Assembly (NCBI RefSeq): GCF_002498315.1
Contig: NZ_DAGX01000007.1
Coordinates: 124,001 to 188,000 of the forward strand
Direction: 5' to 3'
Origin: Methanofollis sp. UBA420
Lineage (GTDB): Archaea > Halobacteriota > Methanomicrobia > Methanomicrobiales > Methanofollaceae
Length of the DNA stretch: 64,000 bases
Shown here in pieces: positions 34,401-43,206 of this stretch (position 1 is its first letter; the number at the start of each line of letters is the position of its first letter). Below the pieces are notes generated by a model. That model was given only the letters and a program-made list of their open reading frames with translations, had not been told where the DNA came from and searched no databases. The position numbers were made by a program, and so were the translations under genes.

Positions 34401-35180
34401 ATGTCGCTATCCGGTCAGTTGCCACTGTTAATCGAACTCGCACGGCGCGACCTCTGGGAGAGATATTCTGGCTCTTCGCTTGGAGCGCTCTGGTCGGTGA
34501 TCTTTCCGCTGGTGACCGTTTTCATCTACCTTATCGTTTTTGCAAACATCATGGGAGCACGCCTGCCCGGTTCGTCGAATGCTTACAGTTATGGAATCTA
34601 CCTGCTTGCCGGTGTCATCCCCTGGACCACGTTCTCTTCGGTCGTGATGCGGTCGTCGACGGTCTATCTCGACCGCAAGAATATCATCTCTAAGATCCAT
34701 GTGGATCTAAACTGTTTCCCGCTGTACATCGTGATATCGGAATCGATCATATTCGGGATCACCCTTGCGATCATCCTTGTCTTCCTCTTTGCGACGGGAT
34801 ATGAGTTCCCTCCGGTGCTCTTCGCACTGCCGGTTGTCTTTGCAGCTCAGCAGTTCGTGGCCTACGCGCTTGGATCGATCCTCGGTATTCTGGTCGTATT
34901 CCTCCGGGATATGAGGGAGACGGTGAATGTCGTCTTCCAACTCTGGTTCTGGCTGACCCCGATCGTCTACGTGACTGAGATCCTTCCCGAGTTTGTGAAG
35001 GGCATCGAGGTTTTCAACCCCGCGTTCTGGTTCGTTAACTCCTACCAGAGCATGTTCAGTTATGGGCAACTGCCGAACGGACTCTTCCTCATCCTTCTTT
35101 TCGGCCTCGGGATCGTTCTCCTCGCCGTGAAGCAATACCTGATGCGGAGACTGGAGCGTGATATCCGTGATTTTATCTGA
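34401..35180 (+). CDS. wzm: ABC-2 polysaccharide exporter permease (Wzm/TagG-like)
   Basis: 259 aa with six hydrophobic segments. The N-terminal amphipathic LIELARRDLWERYSGSSLGALWSVIFPL and the IPWTTFSSVVMRSSTVYLDRKNIISKIH segment are characteristic of O-antigen/teichoic acid exporters; LWFWLTPIVYVTEILPE and FNPAFWFVNSYQSMF follow near the C-terminus. Forms the channel that moves lipid-linked glycan across the membrane together with the Wzt ATPase encoded 9 nt downstream. Confidence 0.93.
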   Translation: MSLSGQLPLLIELARRDLWERYSGSSLGALWSVIFPLVTVFIYLIVFANIMGARLPGSSNAYSYGIYLLAGVIPWTTFSSVVMRSSTVYLDRKNIISKIHVDLNCFPLYIVISESIIFGITLAIILVFLFATGYEFPPVLFALPVVFAAQQFVAYALGSILGILVVFLRDMRETVNVVFQLWFWLTPIVYVTEILPEFVKGIEVFNPAFWFVNSYQSMFSYGQLPNGLFLILLFGLGIVLLAVKQYLMRRLERDIRDFI

Positions 35181-35189
35181 GGAACCAGC

Positions 35190-36443
35190 ATGATTCGGGT
35201 AACGGGCGTTTCAAAGCGGTTCAGGATATACTCCTCCCCGGCGGATCGCCTCAAGGAGGTATTCTTCCACCGGTCGTACCACCGGGATTTCGAGGCACTC
35301 AAAGATATCTCTTTCGAGGTCGACTCCGGCGAAACATTGGGGATTGTCGGGCAGAACGGCGCGGGCAAATCGACGCTTCTGAAGATCCTTTCCGGTGTTC
35401 TGCTCCCAGATACGGGAGCGGTGGAGATCTCGGGAAAAGTCACCGGGCTTCTCGAACTTGGGACCGGCTTCAATTCCGAACTCTCCGGCCTTGAGAACAT
35501 CTTCATGAACGGGACGTTCCTCGGCATGAGCCGCGACGAGATAGAGGCGAAAAAGGACGCAATAATCAGTTTTGCCGAACTCGGAGAGTTTATCAATGAA
35601 CCCATCAAGACCTATTCGTCCGGGATGCTGATGCGCCTCGGCTTTGCCGTCGCCATCCATGCCGATCCAGAGTGCTTTCTTGTCGATGAGGCGCTCTCGG
35701 TCGGCGACGCTTACTTCCAGCAGAAGTGCATGCGAAAGATCCAGGAGTTCAAGGAAGCCGGGGGGTCGATCATTTTTGTGTCGCATGATACGAACGCGGT
35801 AAAGACACTCTGCGATTATGCGTTCCTGCTGGAGAACGGGAAAATAACGATGGTTGGAAAGCCGAAAGAGGTGGTTGATTTCTACCAGGCCTCTCTCCTG
35901 AAGAAGGCTCACGCTGGCTCATCTGAGGTTCAGATTGACCGTTGTGTGCGTGCTGATTCAGCTCTCCATTCTGATGTGTCCACGGGTGAGGTTGATGTGA
36001 CGTCCCTTAGAATTATCGACTCTGAGGGGGAGGATGTCGATTCCGTTGAGACCGATGATATCATCACAATTCAAATTCGCGTACAGTCTGATAGATATCT
36101 GAAAGATCCTCATTATGGTTTTTTCATCCGTAACAGCCTTGGAGTCTCAGTATTTGAGACGAACACCTATTGCATGGGTTGTGCTACGCAACCCCTGAAG
36201 CCCGGTGAAGTTGCGGTTGTGGAATTTGAGATGGCAGTCCCCCTTGCACCTGGTCACTACTCTCTCTCTGTGGGTGTTGCGAATCAGGGATGGGGATACG
36301 GTAATTTCGAAGAATATCTCTACTTAATGCACGATGGAGTGATATTGACCGTCACAGCAAAAACAGATGGGATCCGCTTTGCGGGTGTCTTCGATATGCA
36401 TCCGGATGTGCGGATCCGGCAGGGAGAGGATGATGCCTTATGA
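35190..36443 (+). CDS. wzt: ABC polysaccharide exporter ATPase with C-terminal glycan-binding domain (Wzt)
   Basis: 417 aa. The nucleotide-binding domain spans residues 1-245: Walker A GQNGAGKST (54-62), signature YSSGMLMRLGFAVA, Walker B CFLVDEALSVGD and H-loop IIFVSHDT. The extra ~160 residues (VTSLRIIDSEGEDVDS, PHYGFFIRNSLGVSVFETNTY, PGHYSLSVGVANQGWG) match the beta-sandwich Wzt C-terminal domain. In bacterial O8/O9a systems that domain recognises the capped non-reducing end before export, so capping is expected here too. Base composition shifts toward AT inside the C-terminal domain. Confidence 0.93.
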   Translation: MIRVTGVSKRFRIYSSPADRLKEVFFHRSYHRDFEALKDISFEVDSGETLGIVGQNGAGKSTLLKILSGVLLPDTGAVEISGKVTGLLELGTGFNSELSGLENIFMNGTFLGMSRDEIEAKKDAIISFAELGEFINEPIKTYSSGMLMRLGFAVAIHADPECFLVDEALSVGDAYFQQKCMRKIQEFKEAGGSIIFVSHDTNAVKTLCDYAFLLENGKITMVGKPKEVVDFYQASLLKKAHAGSSEVQIDRCVRADSALHSDVSTGEVDVTSLRIIDSEGEDVDSVETDDIITIQIRVQSDRYLKDPHYGFFIRNSLGVSVFETNTYCMGCATQPLKPGEVAVVEFEMAVPLAPGHYSLSVGVANQGWGYGNFEEYLYLMHDGVILTVTAKTDGIRFAGVFDMHPDVRIRQGEDDAL

Positions 36444-37489
36444 ATGTTTACCATGGACTCCCTCTGCTCGATTGCCCGGATTATCATAAATATCTCCACT
36501 ACACGAAGAAAATGAGCTGGCATGGTCGGATCCGGGATTTTTTTGGTGGGAATCCTGATTCCGGGTTGCAGAGCAGACCGCTCATGCTCATATGCGAGAC
36601 TGTGAATATCTGTAATCACCGGTGCATTATCTGCCCCTATGACCGTTTGAAGAGGGAACACAGAATTATGGATATGAACCTTTTCCAGAAGGTTCTCAAT
36701 GATTACTCGGAGATGGGTGGCGGATACCTGTCTCTAACACCTGTGGTCGGGGATATCTTTTTTGATCCCCATTTGCTCGAACGGATTGCGCTCATTTCGG
36801 ATTACCCCTTGATTAGAAATGTTTCTGTAACGACGAATGCTGTCTACGCGGATAGATACTCTGATGATGACCTCAAGTATATCGTGAATCAGTTGGGCCG
36901 GATTCACATTTCCGTATACGGTCTCGACGAGCAAGAGTACTGCACAATGACACGGAGAAATACCTATCACAAGATGCTTTGCTCGATTCGAAAAGTTGTT
37001 GATTTAACAGATAGAGATAATATTGTCTTTGGATTTCGCCTGTTGAATAATAAGGCGGATTCTGAGATTCAAAATTGGATCGAGGAGAATTTTGGCTCCG
37101 TTTATCCGTATAGTTATACTACGACTTATTCTAATTGGGGTGTTTCCCTTGACGAATCCGTGATTTTACCTGGGGATGCGCAGTGGACGAAGAAAATACA
37201 GTCCTCCGAACCATGTCTCATCCCCCTGTTGGCGGCACAAATACTCTCTAATGGAGATGTGTCCTTCTGTCCCTGTGCGGATTATGAAGGAGATCATGAG
37301 TTATTACTCGGGAATATTGCTGATCAAACTCTTGGAGAGATCTATAACTCAAACAAAACAAGGAACCTGTGGCTTAATTCCCCGAAGATCCCTGATATCT
37401 GCAAAAATTGCTCGTTCTATCGCCCTCTCTCTGATTTGAAGAGTAATGAAAACATCTTGGAATATCCCCTAGATTTGGTAGGTGGATAA
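36440..37489 (+). CDS. Radical SAM/SPASM domain protein
   Basis: 349 aa. The radical SAM cluster is C58-x3-C62-x2-C65 in ICNHRCIICPYDR, followed by the TIM-barrel region (TPVVGDIFFDP, HISVYGLDEQEY). The C-terminal SPASM region has CLIPLLAAQ, GDVSFCPCADYEG and ICKNCSFYR, where auxiliary Fe-S cysteines are expected. Begins with a 4-nt overlap with wzt, so it is part of the export operon. It probably modifies a sugar or the lipid carrier; the reaction is not predictable. Visibly more AT-rich than the genes upstream. Confidence 0.85.
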   Translation: MNVYHGLPLLDCPDYHKYLHYTKKMSWHGRIRDFFGGNPDSGLQSRPLMLICETVNICNHRCIICPYDRLKREHRIMDMNLFQKVLNDYSEMGGGYLSLTPVVGDIFFDPHLLERIALISDYPLIRNVSVTTNAVYADRYSDDDLKYIVNQLGRIHISVYGLDEQEYCTMTRRNTYHKMLCSIRKVVDLTDRDNIVFGFRLLNNKADSEIQNWIEENFGSVYPYSYTTTYSNWGVSLDESVILPGDAQWTKKIQSSEPCLIPLLAAQILSNGDVSFCPCADYEGDHELLLGNIADQTLGEIYNSNKTRNLWLNSPKIPDICKNCSFYRPLSDLKSNENILEYPLDLVGG

Positions 37490-37560
37490 CAGGTTTTATT
37501 GAAAGGTTTAAGGGTCATTTGTTCTGACTTGTGATTGGATATTTGATAGGAGGTAACGTA

Positions 37561-38289
37561 ATGAGTAATAATGAAACATTCTTTGAGAGATTAAATAGAT
37601 ATTATCGGTATTTGTTATCTGATCCACCATTAGGTAGACACTCGCCGCTTTTTACGTTGCCTGCCGAGCCCTTTGGGCAAGGAGATACAGAGAGGTGTAT
37701 TGAAATCCCCTGGGCGGTATCCTGTTACCACAGTGAGAAGAGAGTTCTCGATGTTGGCTATGCCAACGCTGAGGATAGATATGTATCGGAATTATTGTCT
37801 TTAAATATCCCTCAACTTTTTGGGATTGATATGATTCCTAAAAATTGTCCTGGGATTATATCGGTCGTTGGGGATATCAGGAATACCTCGTTTCCAGACG
37901 ATTTTTTCGATCTCGTATTCTGTATATCTACAATAGAACATATTGGGAGAGACAATTCCGTATATCATATTCCTTATGTAAGTGAAGATAATGAGGGCGA
38001 TTTCAAGGCCCTCCAAGAAATTTACAGAATAGTGAAACCCTATGGCAGAGTTGTTGTTACAGTGCCCTATGGGAAGTCATATGATTACGGGTGGTTCATT
38101 CATTATGACGATGCCCGTTTGCAGAGATTAGTTGAATTATCAAAATTTTCAATAGTTCTGGAGGATTATTTCATCTACAGATCTGGATGGCATAAGTGTG
38201 ATAAGTCTGAACTGGCAAGTACACTCTATCAAGATGATAATGCCCCTGCAGCCGCAGGATTAGCATGTATTCTCTTAGAAAAAAGGTGA
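37561..38289 (+). CDS. Class I SAM-dependent methyltransferase-like protein
   Basis: 242 aa from the ATG at 37561, preceded by a textbook AGGAGGTAA. The SAM motif is slightly atypical, RVLDVGYANAEDRYVSELL (about residues 60-78), followed by GIDMIPKN, VVGDIRNTSFPDDFFDLVFCISTIEHIG and RIVKPYGRVVVTVPYGK. This suggests a sugar O-methyltransferase. AT-rich codon use, unlike the GC-rich flanks of the window. Confidence 0.75.
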   Translation: MSNNETFFERLNRYYRYLLSDPPLGRHSPLFTLPAEPFGQGDTERCIEIPWAVSCYHSEKRVLDVGYANAEDRYVSELLSLNIPQLFGIDMIPKNCPGIISVVGDIRNTSFPDDFFDLVFCISTIEHIGRDNSVYHIPYVSEDNEGDFKALQEIYRIVKPYGRVVVTVPYGKSYDYGWFIHYDDARLQRLVELSKFSIVLEDYFIYRSGWHKCDKSELASTLYQDDNAPAAAGLACILLEKR

Positions 38290-38368
38290 TCATTCATGCG
38301 AGTTCAATCTTTCGGCTGCTTTTCGATTTTGGGAAGATTAGGATCGGAAATCTCTCAGGTAATGGGAA

Positions 38369-39937
38369 ATGAGTGACATGGGTGAGGATACTTTAGAAAT
38401 ACGCGACGGCGAGATCGACGTCGAAAAGATCATGGAGCAGATCCGGGAGAATATCGGGCGGCGGAAGGAATCAGGGCTTCATTTGGGAGAATCCGCCTCC
38501 CGCGCCTCCTTTCAAGGTTCAGCTGTGAGAGGGAATAATTCGAAGGCTGCTCAGGAAGATCTTACCTATCTTTCGAGCAACTGGAGCGTCCAGAACAACG
38601 GTTACTTCATCAGTTCGCACCGTCCGTTTACGGGAAAATTCCTGGTGAAGGGACGCGGACTCGTCCACGGGGAGGTGCGGCGGTACGTGGACCCGGTCTT
38701 CTGGAAGCAGAGCGAGTTCAACGGGAGTGCCGCCCGCGTTCTCAATGATATGGATGGGCGCCTCGGGGATCTGGAATCACGTTTGCATCCCGAAGGTGCG
38801 TTTGTCAAGACATTGAAGGAAGGTGTCGCCCTCCAGATCCTTGATGTCCTCGACCAGATCAGGGCCGAGATGAGGGGGGAGGTTGGCGGCCAGATCCAGC
38901 AGACCGAGACCGAACTCCGGGGAGAGATCTCCTCTGTTCAGAGGCAGACCGGGGCCGAGGTGCGAGATCTCGTCGCTGGAATGAAGGCCGACATCAAGGC
39001 AATGATGAAGGAGTGCCTGCGGCGGGAGGATGAGGAAGTCAGGGCTGAGATCTCGTCTGTCAATGATGCGGTCGCCCGGATAAAGGGCGAGGTGGATTCT
39101 CTCGTCGAAGAGAAAGTCAGGGAGAGACTCGCTGCAATGGATGCCGAAATCAGGGATCGAGCTGGTCTTGCTCGCGTCCTTGAGCAAAGGATCTCGAATG
39201 CCTCCTGGGAGGGTGAGGACATCTCCGGGGCCTCTGAAATTTCTGATGGGGTCGGCCTGAACTACTTCGTCTTCGAGGAACGCTTCCGCGGCTCACGGCA
39301 GGAGATCAAGGGGCGGCAGGAGGCCTTCCTCCCCTACTTAGAGGGCTGCAAGAATGTCCTGGACATCGGTTGTGGCAGGGGCGAGTTCCTTGAACTGATG
39401 CGGGAGCACGGGACCGGTGCCCGCGGTGTCGACATCGACGATACGATGGTGGAGTTCTGCAGGTCGAAGGGACTGGCCGTCGAGAAGGTGGATGCAGTCT
39501 CGTATCTGGAGGCCCTCGAAGACCGGAGCCTCGACGGTATCTTCATCGACCAGGTCGTCGAGCACCTCGAACCCGCGTACCTTGTCCGTCTCCTCGAACT
39601 CTGCTGTCAGAAACTCCAGTACGGGTATTACCTCGTCGCCGAGACGGTGAACCCGCTCTCCTTCGTCTCTCTGGCAAACTTCTATATCGACATGAGCCAT
39701 GTGCGGCCGGTTCACCCTGAGACCCTGAAGTTCCTCTTTGGTGCTGTGGGATTCAGGGAGATCGAGGCACAGTTCTCCTCGCCAGTGGCTGAAGAGGGAC
39801 GGCTGCGGACGTTGTCTTCAGAAGGAGAGATGGATGCAGGAAATAAGGTTTTATTTGAGTCTTATAACCATAATATCGAGATGCTGAATGGGATCCTGTA
39901 TGGGGCTCAGGACTACGCAGTGATCGGGAAAAAGTAA
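38369..39937 (+). CDS. Methyltransferase with long N-terminal coiled coil (candidate glycan-capping/ruler protein)
   Basis: 522 aa. Residues 1-40 include EIDVEKIMEQIRENIGRRKE. Residues ~110-300 are highly charged heptad-like sequence without Pro or Gly breaks (ELRGEISSVQRQTGAEVRDL, EVRAEISSVNDAVARIKGEV), predicted coiled coil. A class I SAM domain follows: NVLDIGCGRGEFLELMREHG (about 327-346), GVDIDDTMVEF, DQVVEHLEPAYL. A methyltransferase plus coiled coil beside a Wzt carrying a glycan-binding tail recalls bacterial WbdD, which caps O-antigen and measures its length. No kinase domain is visible, so a methyl-only cap is the inference. Confidence 0.8.
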   Translation: MSDMGEDTLEIRDGEIDVEKIMEQIRENIGRRKESGLHLGESASRASFQGSAVRGNNSKAAQEDLTYLSSNWSVQNNGYFISSHRPFTGKFLVKGRGLVHGEVRRYVDPVFWKQSEFNGSAARVLNDMDGRLGDLESRLHPEGAFVKTLKEGVALQILDVLDQIRAEMRGEVGGQIQQTETELRGEISSVQRQTGAEVRDLVAGMKADIKAMMKECLRREDEEVRAEISSVNDAVARIKGEVDSLVEEKVRERLAAMDAEIRDRAGLARVLEQRISNASWEGEDISGASEISDGVGLNYFVFEERFRGSRQEIKGRQEAFLPYLEGCKNVLDIGCGRGEFLELMREHGTGARGVDIDDTMVEFCRSKGLAVEKVDAVSYLEALEDRSLDGIFIDQVVEHLEPAYLVRLLELCCQKLQYGYYLVAETVNPLSFVSLANFYIDMSHVRPVHPETLKFLFGAVGFREIEAQFSSPVAEEGRLRTLSSEGEMDAGNKVLFESYNHNIEMLNGILYGAQDYAVIGKK

Positions 39938-39960
39938 TCTAAATCCTATGGGTGAACGAA

Positions 39961-40821
39961 ATGAAGTACGAATACCAACCTAGTCCGGGAAAGTTAAGTT
40001 TCGAGAAAAGCATAGAAATATTAAAAGAACGTGTACAAAATCAAATTGCTATTGGAGCGATAAACAATACTGGGCCGAAATGTACGTCCGCTGTGTGTGA
40101 AGGATTAAAAGATCTTGGGATTCCAGTAGATACGTTGTATATTAGCAGATTGCAATATCTATTATACATCTTTCGGGCAGAATATAAAAGACGGTATCCT
40201 AATTATTACTTTGATAACTTCTATGAAAAATCTTTAGAGCACTTCTTGAGTTATAAACTCATGGATCTTAAAAAAGGTGACAATTTTATTGACATAGCCA
40301 GTGAGCACTCTCCCATCCCAGAAATATTTCATAGGCTAACTGGTTGTACTAGTTACTCTCAAGATATCATGTATGATTCTGGAGTACATGAATATAGAAT
40401 CGGTTGTGATGCTGCAGATATCCCTGTTCAGAATGGCTTTTTTAAGGGTGCTATAGCTACCTGTAGCATTGAACATTTTGAAACCGATTCTGATATTCGG
40501 TTTATGAACGAGATCGGTCGGTTGCTGGTCCAGGGAGGAAAAGTTGTAATTGTTCCCTTATACCTGTATTCAGAGGAGGCGTGCCAGACAGATCCGATAT
40601 ATGCGGTGCAGGGGCGTGTCCAATTTGATAGCAATGCTGTAGTTTATTGCACGAAGGATTGGGGTAATCGGCATGGTAGGTTTTACTCTCCTGGTTCTTT
40701 ATATGCTCGATTAATAAAGCCTAATAAAAATATGAGTTTTAAAGTCCACATATTAGATAATCCGGAAGTAATTGATGATTCTGTGTATTGTAAATTCATT
40801 TTGGAAGGGACAAAAATATGA
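39961..40821 (+). CDS. Divergent SAM methyltransferase-like protein
   Basis: 286 aa from the ATG at 39961 (an in-frame GTG lies 9 nt upstream). The methyltransferase-like half begins near residue 105: DNFIDIASEHSPIPEIFHRLTG replaces the usual GxGxG motif, then GCDAADIPVQNGFFKGAIATCSIEHFE and EIGRLLVQGGKVVIVPLYLY, a recognisable Methyltransf_11 layout. The N-terminal 100 residues are unique. AT-rich composition. Could be an inactive or alternative-ligand member. Overlaps the next gene by 4 nt. Confidence 0.65.
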   Translation: MKYEYQPSPGKLSFEKSIEILKERVQNQIAIGAINNTGPKCTSAVCEGLKDLGIPVDTLYISRLQYLLYIFRAEYKRRYPNYYFDNFYEKSLEHFLSYKLMDLKKGDNFIDIASEHSPIPEIFHRLTGCTSYSQDIMYDSGVHEYRIGCDAADIPVQNGFFKGAIATCSIEHFETDSDIRFMNEIGRLLVQGGKVVIVPLYLYSEEACQTDPIYAVQGRVQFDSNAVVYCTKDWGNRHGRFYSPGSLYARLIKPNKNMSFKVHILDNPEVIDDSVYCKFILEGTKI

Positions 40822-43202
40822 AAATTGCAATCGTTGCCCCAAGTCCTGTTCCTTTTACAGTTGGCGGGGCAGAACAACTTTTCTGGGGTATGCGGGAAGC
40901 GATACATGAGTATACCCCTCACCAGTGTGAACTCGTTAAAATCCCTACCCGGGAAGATAATTTTTGGAATCTTATTGCGTCATACTACTCATTCTATACC
41001 CTTGATCTCTCACATTTTGACATGGTTATCTCCACCAAATACCCATCTTGGATGGTTCAGCATGGTAATCATGTCGTGTACATGGTTCATACATTGCGAG
41101 GGCTGTACGACACCTACCACTTCTGCAACCTGCCTACAGAGACGCCCGCATACCTGCGTGTCGGACTGGTTGGGGAGATTGTTGAAATCATTCATGAGAA
41201 CCACTTCTCTAAGGATGCTGTAAATGTTGTATTCGAAAAACTTCGGTTGTTGAAAGAAGATGAGGCGCACTATAAGTCGGAGACGTTTCAATTCCCGGGA
41301 CCCTTCGTTCAGGAAATAATTCACTTTTTTGACGGATTTGCACTTGCCCCTGAGAGAATTAAGCAATATTATACTATGTCAGATACGGTACGCTTGCGGA
41401 AGGACTACTTCCCCGTTGGCGTAAGCGTCAATATCATTCATCCCCCCTCAAAGTTGAATCACTATTCCAGTACCGGATATGATTATCTCTTTACGGTTAG
41501 CCGCCTTGACGGACCGAAACGGATTGATCTCATCATCAAAGCCATGAAATATGTCCCTCACAGAATCAAATTGATGATTGCTGGCACCGGGCCGGAAGAG
41601 CAGAAACTGAGGAAGATGGCAGATGGAGATAAGAGAATTGAATTCGTTGGTTTCGTGCATGATAAAGAACTTGTAGATCTCTATTCCCGAGCGCTGGCTG
41701 TTGTATTCATTCCATATGCTGAGGACTATGGTCTGATCACACTCGAAGCGATGTTAAGCAGAAAACCCGTGATTACGACCACGGATAGCGGTGGACCTGT
41801 TGAACTGGTAAAGAATGGGCTGAGTGGGTTTGTGGTAGATCCAGACCCCCGTAGAATTGCCGAAAAGATAAACTATTGCATTGAGCATCCTTATGAGGCC
41901 AGAAAGATGGGTGAATATGGCTATCTGACGGCACAGGGCATAACGTGGGAAAATTTTAGCAGTCGTCTTCTTGGTGGAGAGGTCATACGGCAGCAGAAAA
42001 AGAGAAAGATCCTGGTTCTAGCCACCTATTCGTGCTATCCTCCAAGGGGAGGCGGCCAGCATCGGCTTTATAATCTGTATTCGCTTCTGGCGAAGCATTA
42101 TGATGTTACCATATGTTCCGTTATCGAGTCTAACAAGGTGTATCAAAACCTCACGCTTAAAAATGGACTCCGGCAGATCTGCATCCCTCAGAACCGGGAA
42201 CACGCCGAGGCACAGTGGAGTATGGAGAAGAAAGTGGGAGTCAATCTCTATGACGTTGCGATGATCAATCATATCGAATTGTCCCACGATTATGTCGATA
42301 CGGTAAAAGAGTTGATGGAGCAGTCTGACGTCGTTATTTTCGCTCACCCCTATCTCTTCTCTTTGCATAAATACGTCGGGCCGGGGAAGAGAGTTGTCTA
42401 TGATGCGATCGATGTCGAGTACCAACAAAAGAAAGATTATATCAAAAATTCTGATTATCTGGCCAGAATATCTGAATCTGAGATGGCCGCGTGCACGGAA
42501 TCCGATCGTATCTTTGCGATCTCTGATGAGAACAGGGAAATTCTTATACAGATGTACGGCGTCAATCCTGACAAGATCGTGATTGTGCCGAATGGGGTTG
42601 ATGTCAAACATATCGGGATACCTAGTGATAAAGAAAGAGAACAAATGAAAAAAAGTGTTGGATTTTCGGGGGTTCCAACAATACTGTTCGTGGGAAGTTG
42701 GCATCCCCCCAACCTAGAAGCGTTAAGGTTCATCGTCGAAGATATTCAGAAAAAATGTAAAGGCTGCCTCTTTCTCATAGTCGGCAGCATAAAGGATTAT
42801 TATACCCAGGAGTACGGCGCGTTGCCAGCGAATGTGCTGGCTTTCGGTACTGTGGATGAAGATGAGAAGTGTGAACTGTATAAATTAGCTGACGTTGCCA
42901 TAAATCCCATGTTCAGTGGTTCCGGCACCAACTTGAAGATGCTGGACTATATGAGTGCTGGTATTCCTGTTGTAACCACACCGGTCGGTGCACGGGGCAT
43001 TCCCATTGTAAACTATGAGCATGCCATCGTATGCCCCCCCGAACAGATGGTCGGGAAGATTCAGGAATTGATCTCTGATGATCCGATCCGTGAGCGTCTC
43101 CGGAGTAATGCCCGGAAACTCGTTGAAAATGATTTTTCCTGGGACTCCATTGTTTGCCAGATGGAGGAGTATCTACAGTACCTGATCGATCAGAGGTGCT
43201 GA
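40818..43202 (+). CDS. Fused double GT4 glycosyltransferase
   Basis: 794 aa, two complete GT-B enzymes in one chain. First unit, residues 1 to ~392: MKIAIVAPSPVPFTVGGAEQL, FTVSRLDGPKRIDLIIKAM and DYGLITLEAMLSRKPVITT (E-x7-E-like, near 300). Second unit from ~396: KILVLATYSCYPPRGGGQHRL, VVYDAIDVEYQQKKDYI, LFVGSWHPPNLEALRFI and GSGTNLKMLDYMSAGIPVVT (near 700). Bifunctional polymerases of this layout build repeating units with two linkages, as in WbdA of O9a. Probably assembles the polymer backbone; donor sugars unknown. Confidence 0.88.
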   Translation: MKIAIVAPSPVPFTVGGAEQLFWGMREAIHEYTPHQCELVKIPTREDNFWNLIASYYSFYTLDLSHFDMVISTKYPSWMVQHGNHVVYMVHTLRGLYDTYHFCNLPTETPAYLRVGLVGEIVEIIHENHFSKDAVNVVFEKLRLLKEDEAHYKSETFQFPGPFVQEIIHFFDGFALAPERIKQYYTMSDTVRLRKDYFPVGVSVNIIHPPSKLNHYSSTGYDYLFTVSRLDGPKRIDLIIKAMKYVPHRIKLMIAGTGPEEQKLRKMADGDKRIEFVGFVHDKELVDLYSRALAVVFIPYAEDYGLITLEAMLSRKPVITTTDSGGPVELVKNGLSGFVVDPDPRRIAEKINYCIEHPYEARKMGEYGYLTAQGITWENFSSRLLGGEVIRQQKKRKILVLATYSCYPPRGGGQHRLYNLYSLLAKHYDVTICSVIESNKVYQNLTLKNGLRQICIPQNREHAEAQWSMEKKVGVNLYDVAMINHIELSHDYVDTVKELMEQSDVVIFAHPYLFSLHKYVGPGKRVVYDAIDVEYQQKKDYIKNSDYLARISESEMAACTESDRIFAISDENREILIQMYGVNPDKIVIVPNGVDVKHIGIPSDKEREQMKKSVGFSGVPTILFVGSWHPPNLEALRFIVEDIQKKCKGCLFLIVGSIKDYYTQEYGALPANVLAFGTVDEDEKCELYKLADVAINPMFSGSGTNLKMLDYMSAGIPVVTTPVGARGIPIVNYEHAIVCPPEQMVGKIQELISDDPIRERLRSNARKLVENDFSWDSIVCQMEEYLQYLIDQRC

Positions 43203-43206
43203 GTAC

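Noticed and set aside
36121..37489. Possible CRISPR or short tandem repeats in the AT-rich section
   Set aside because: No regularly spaced repeat was found here or elsewhere in the window.
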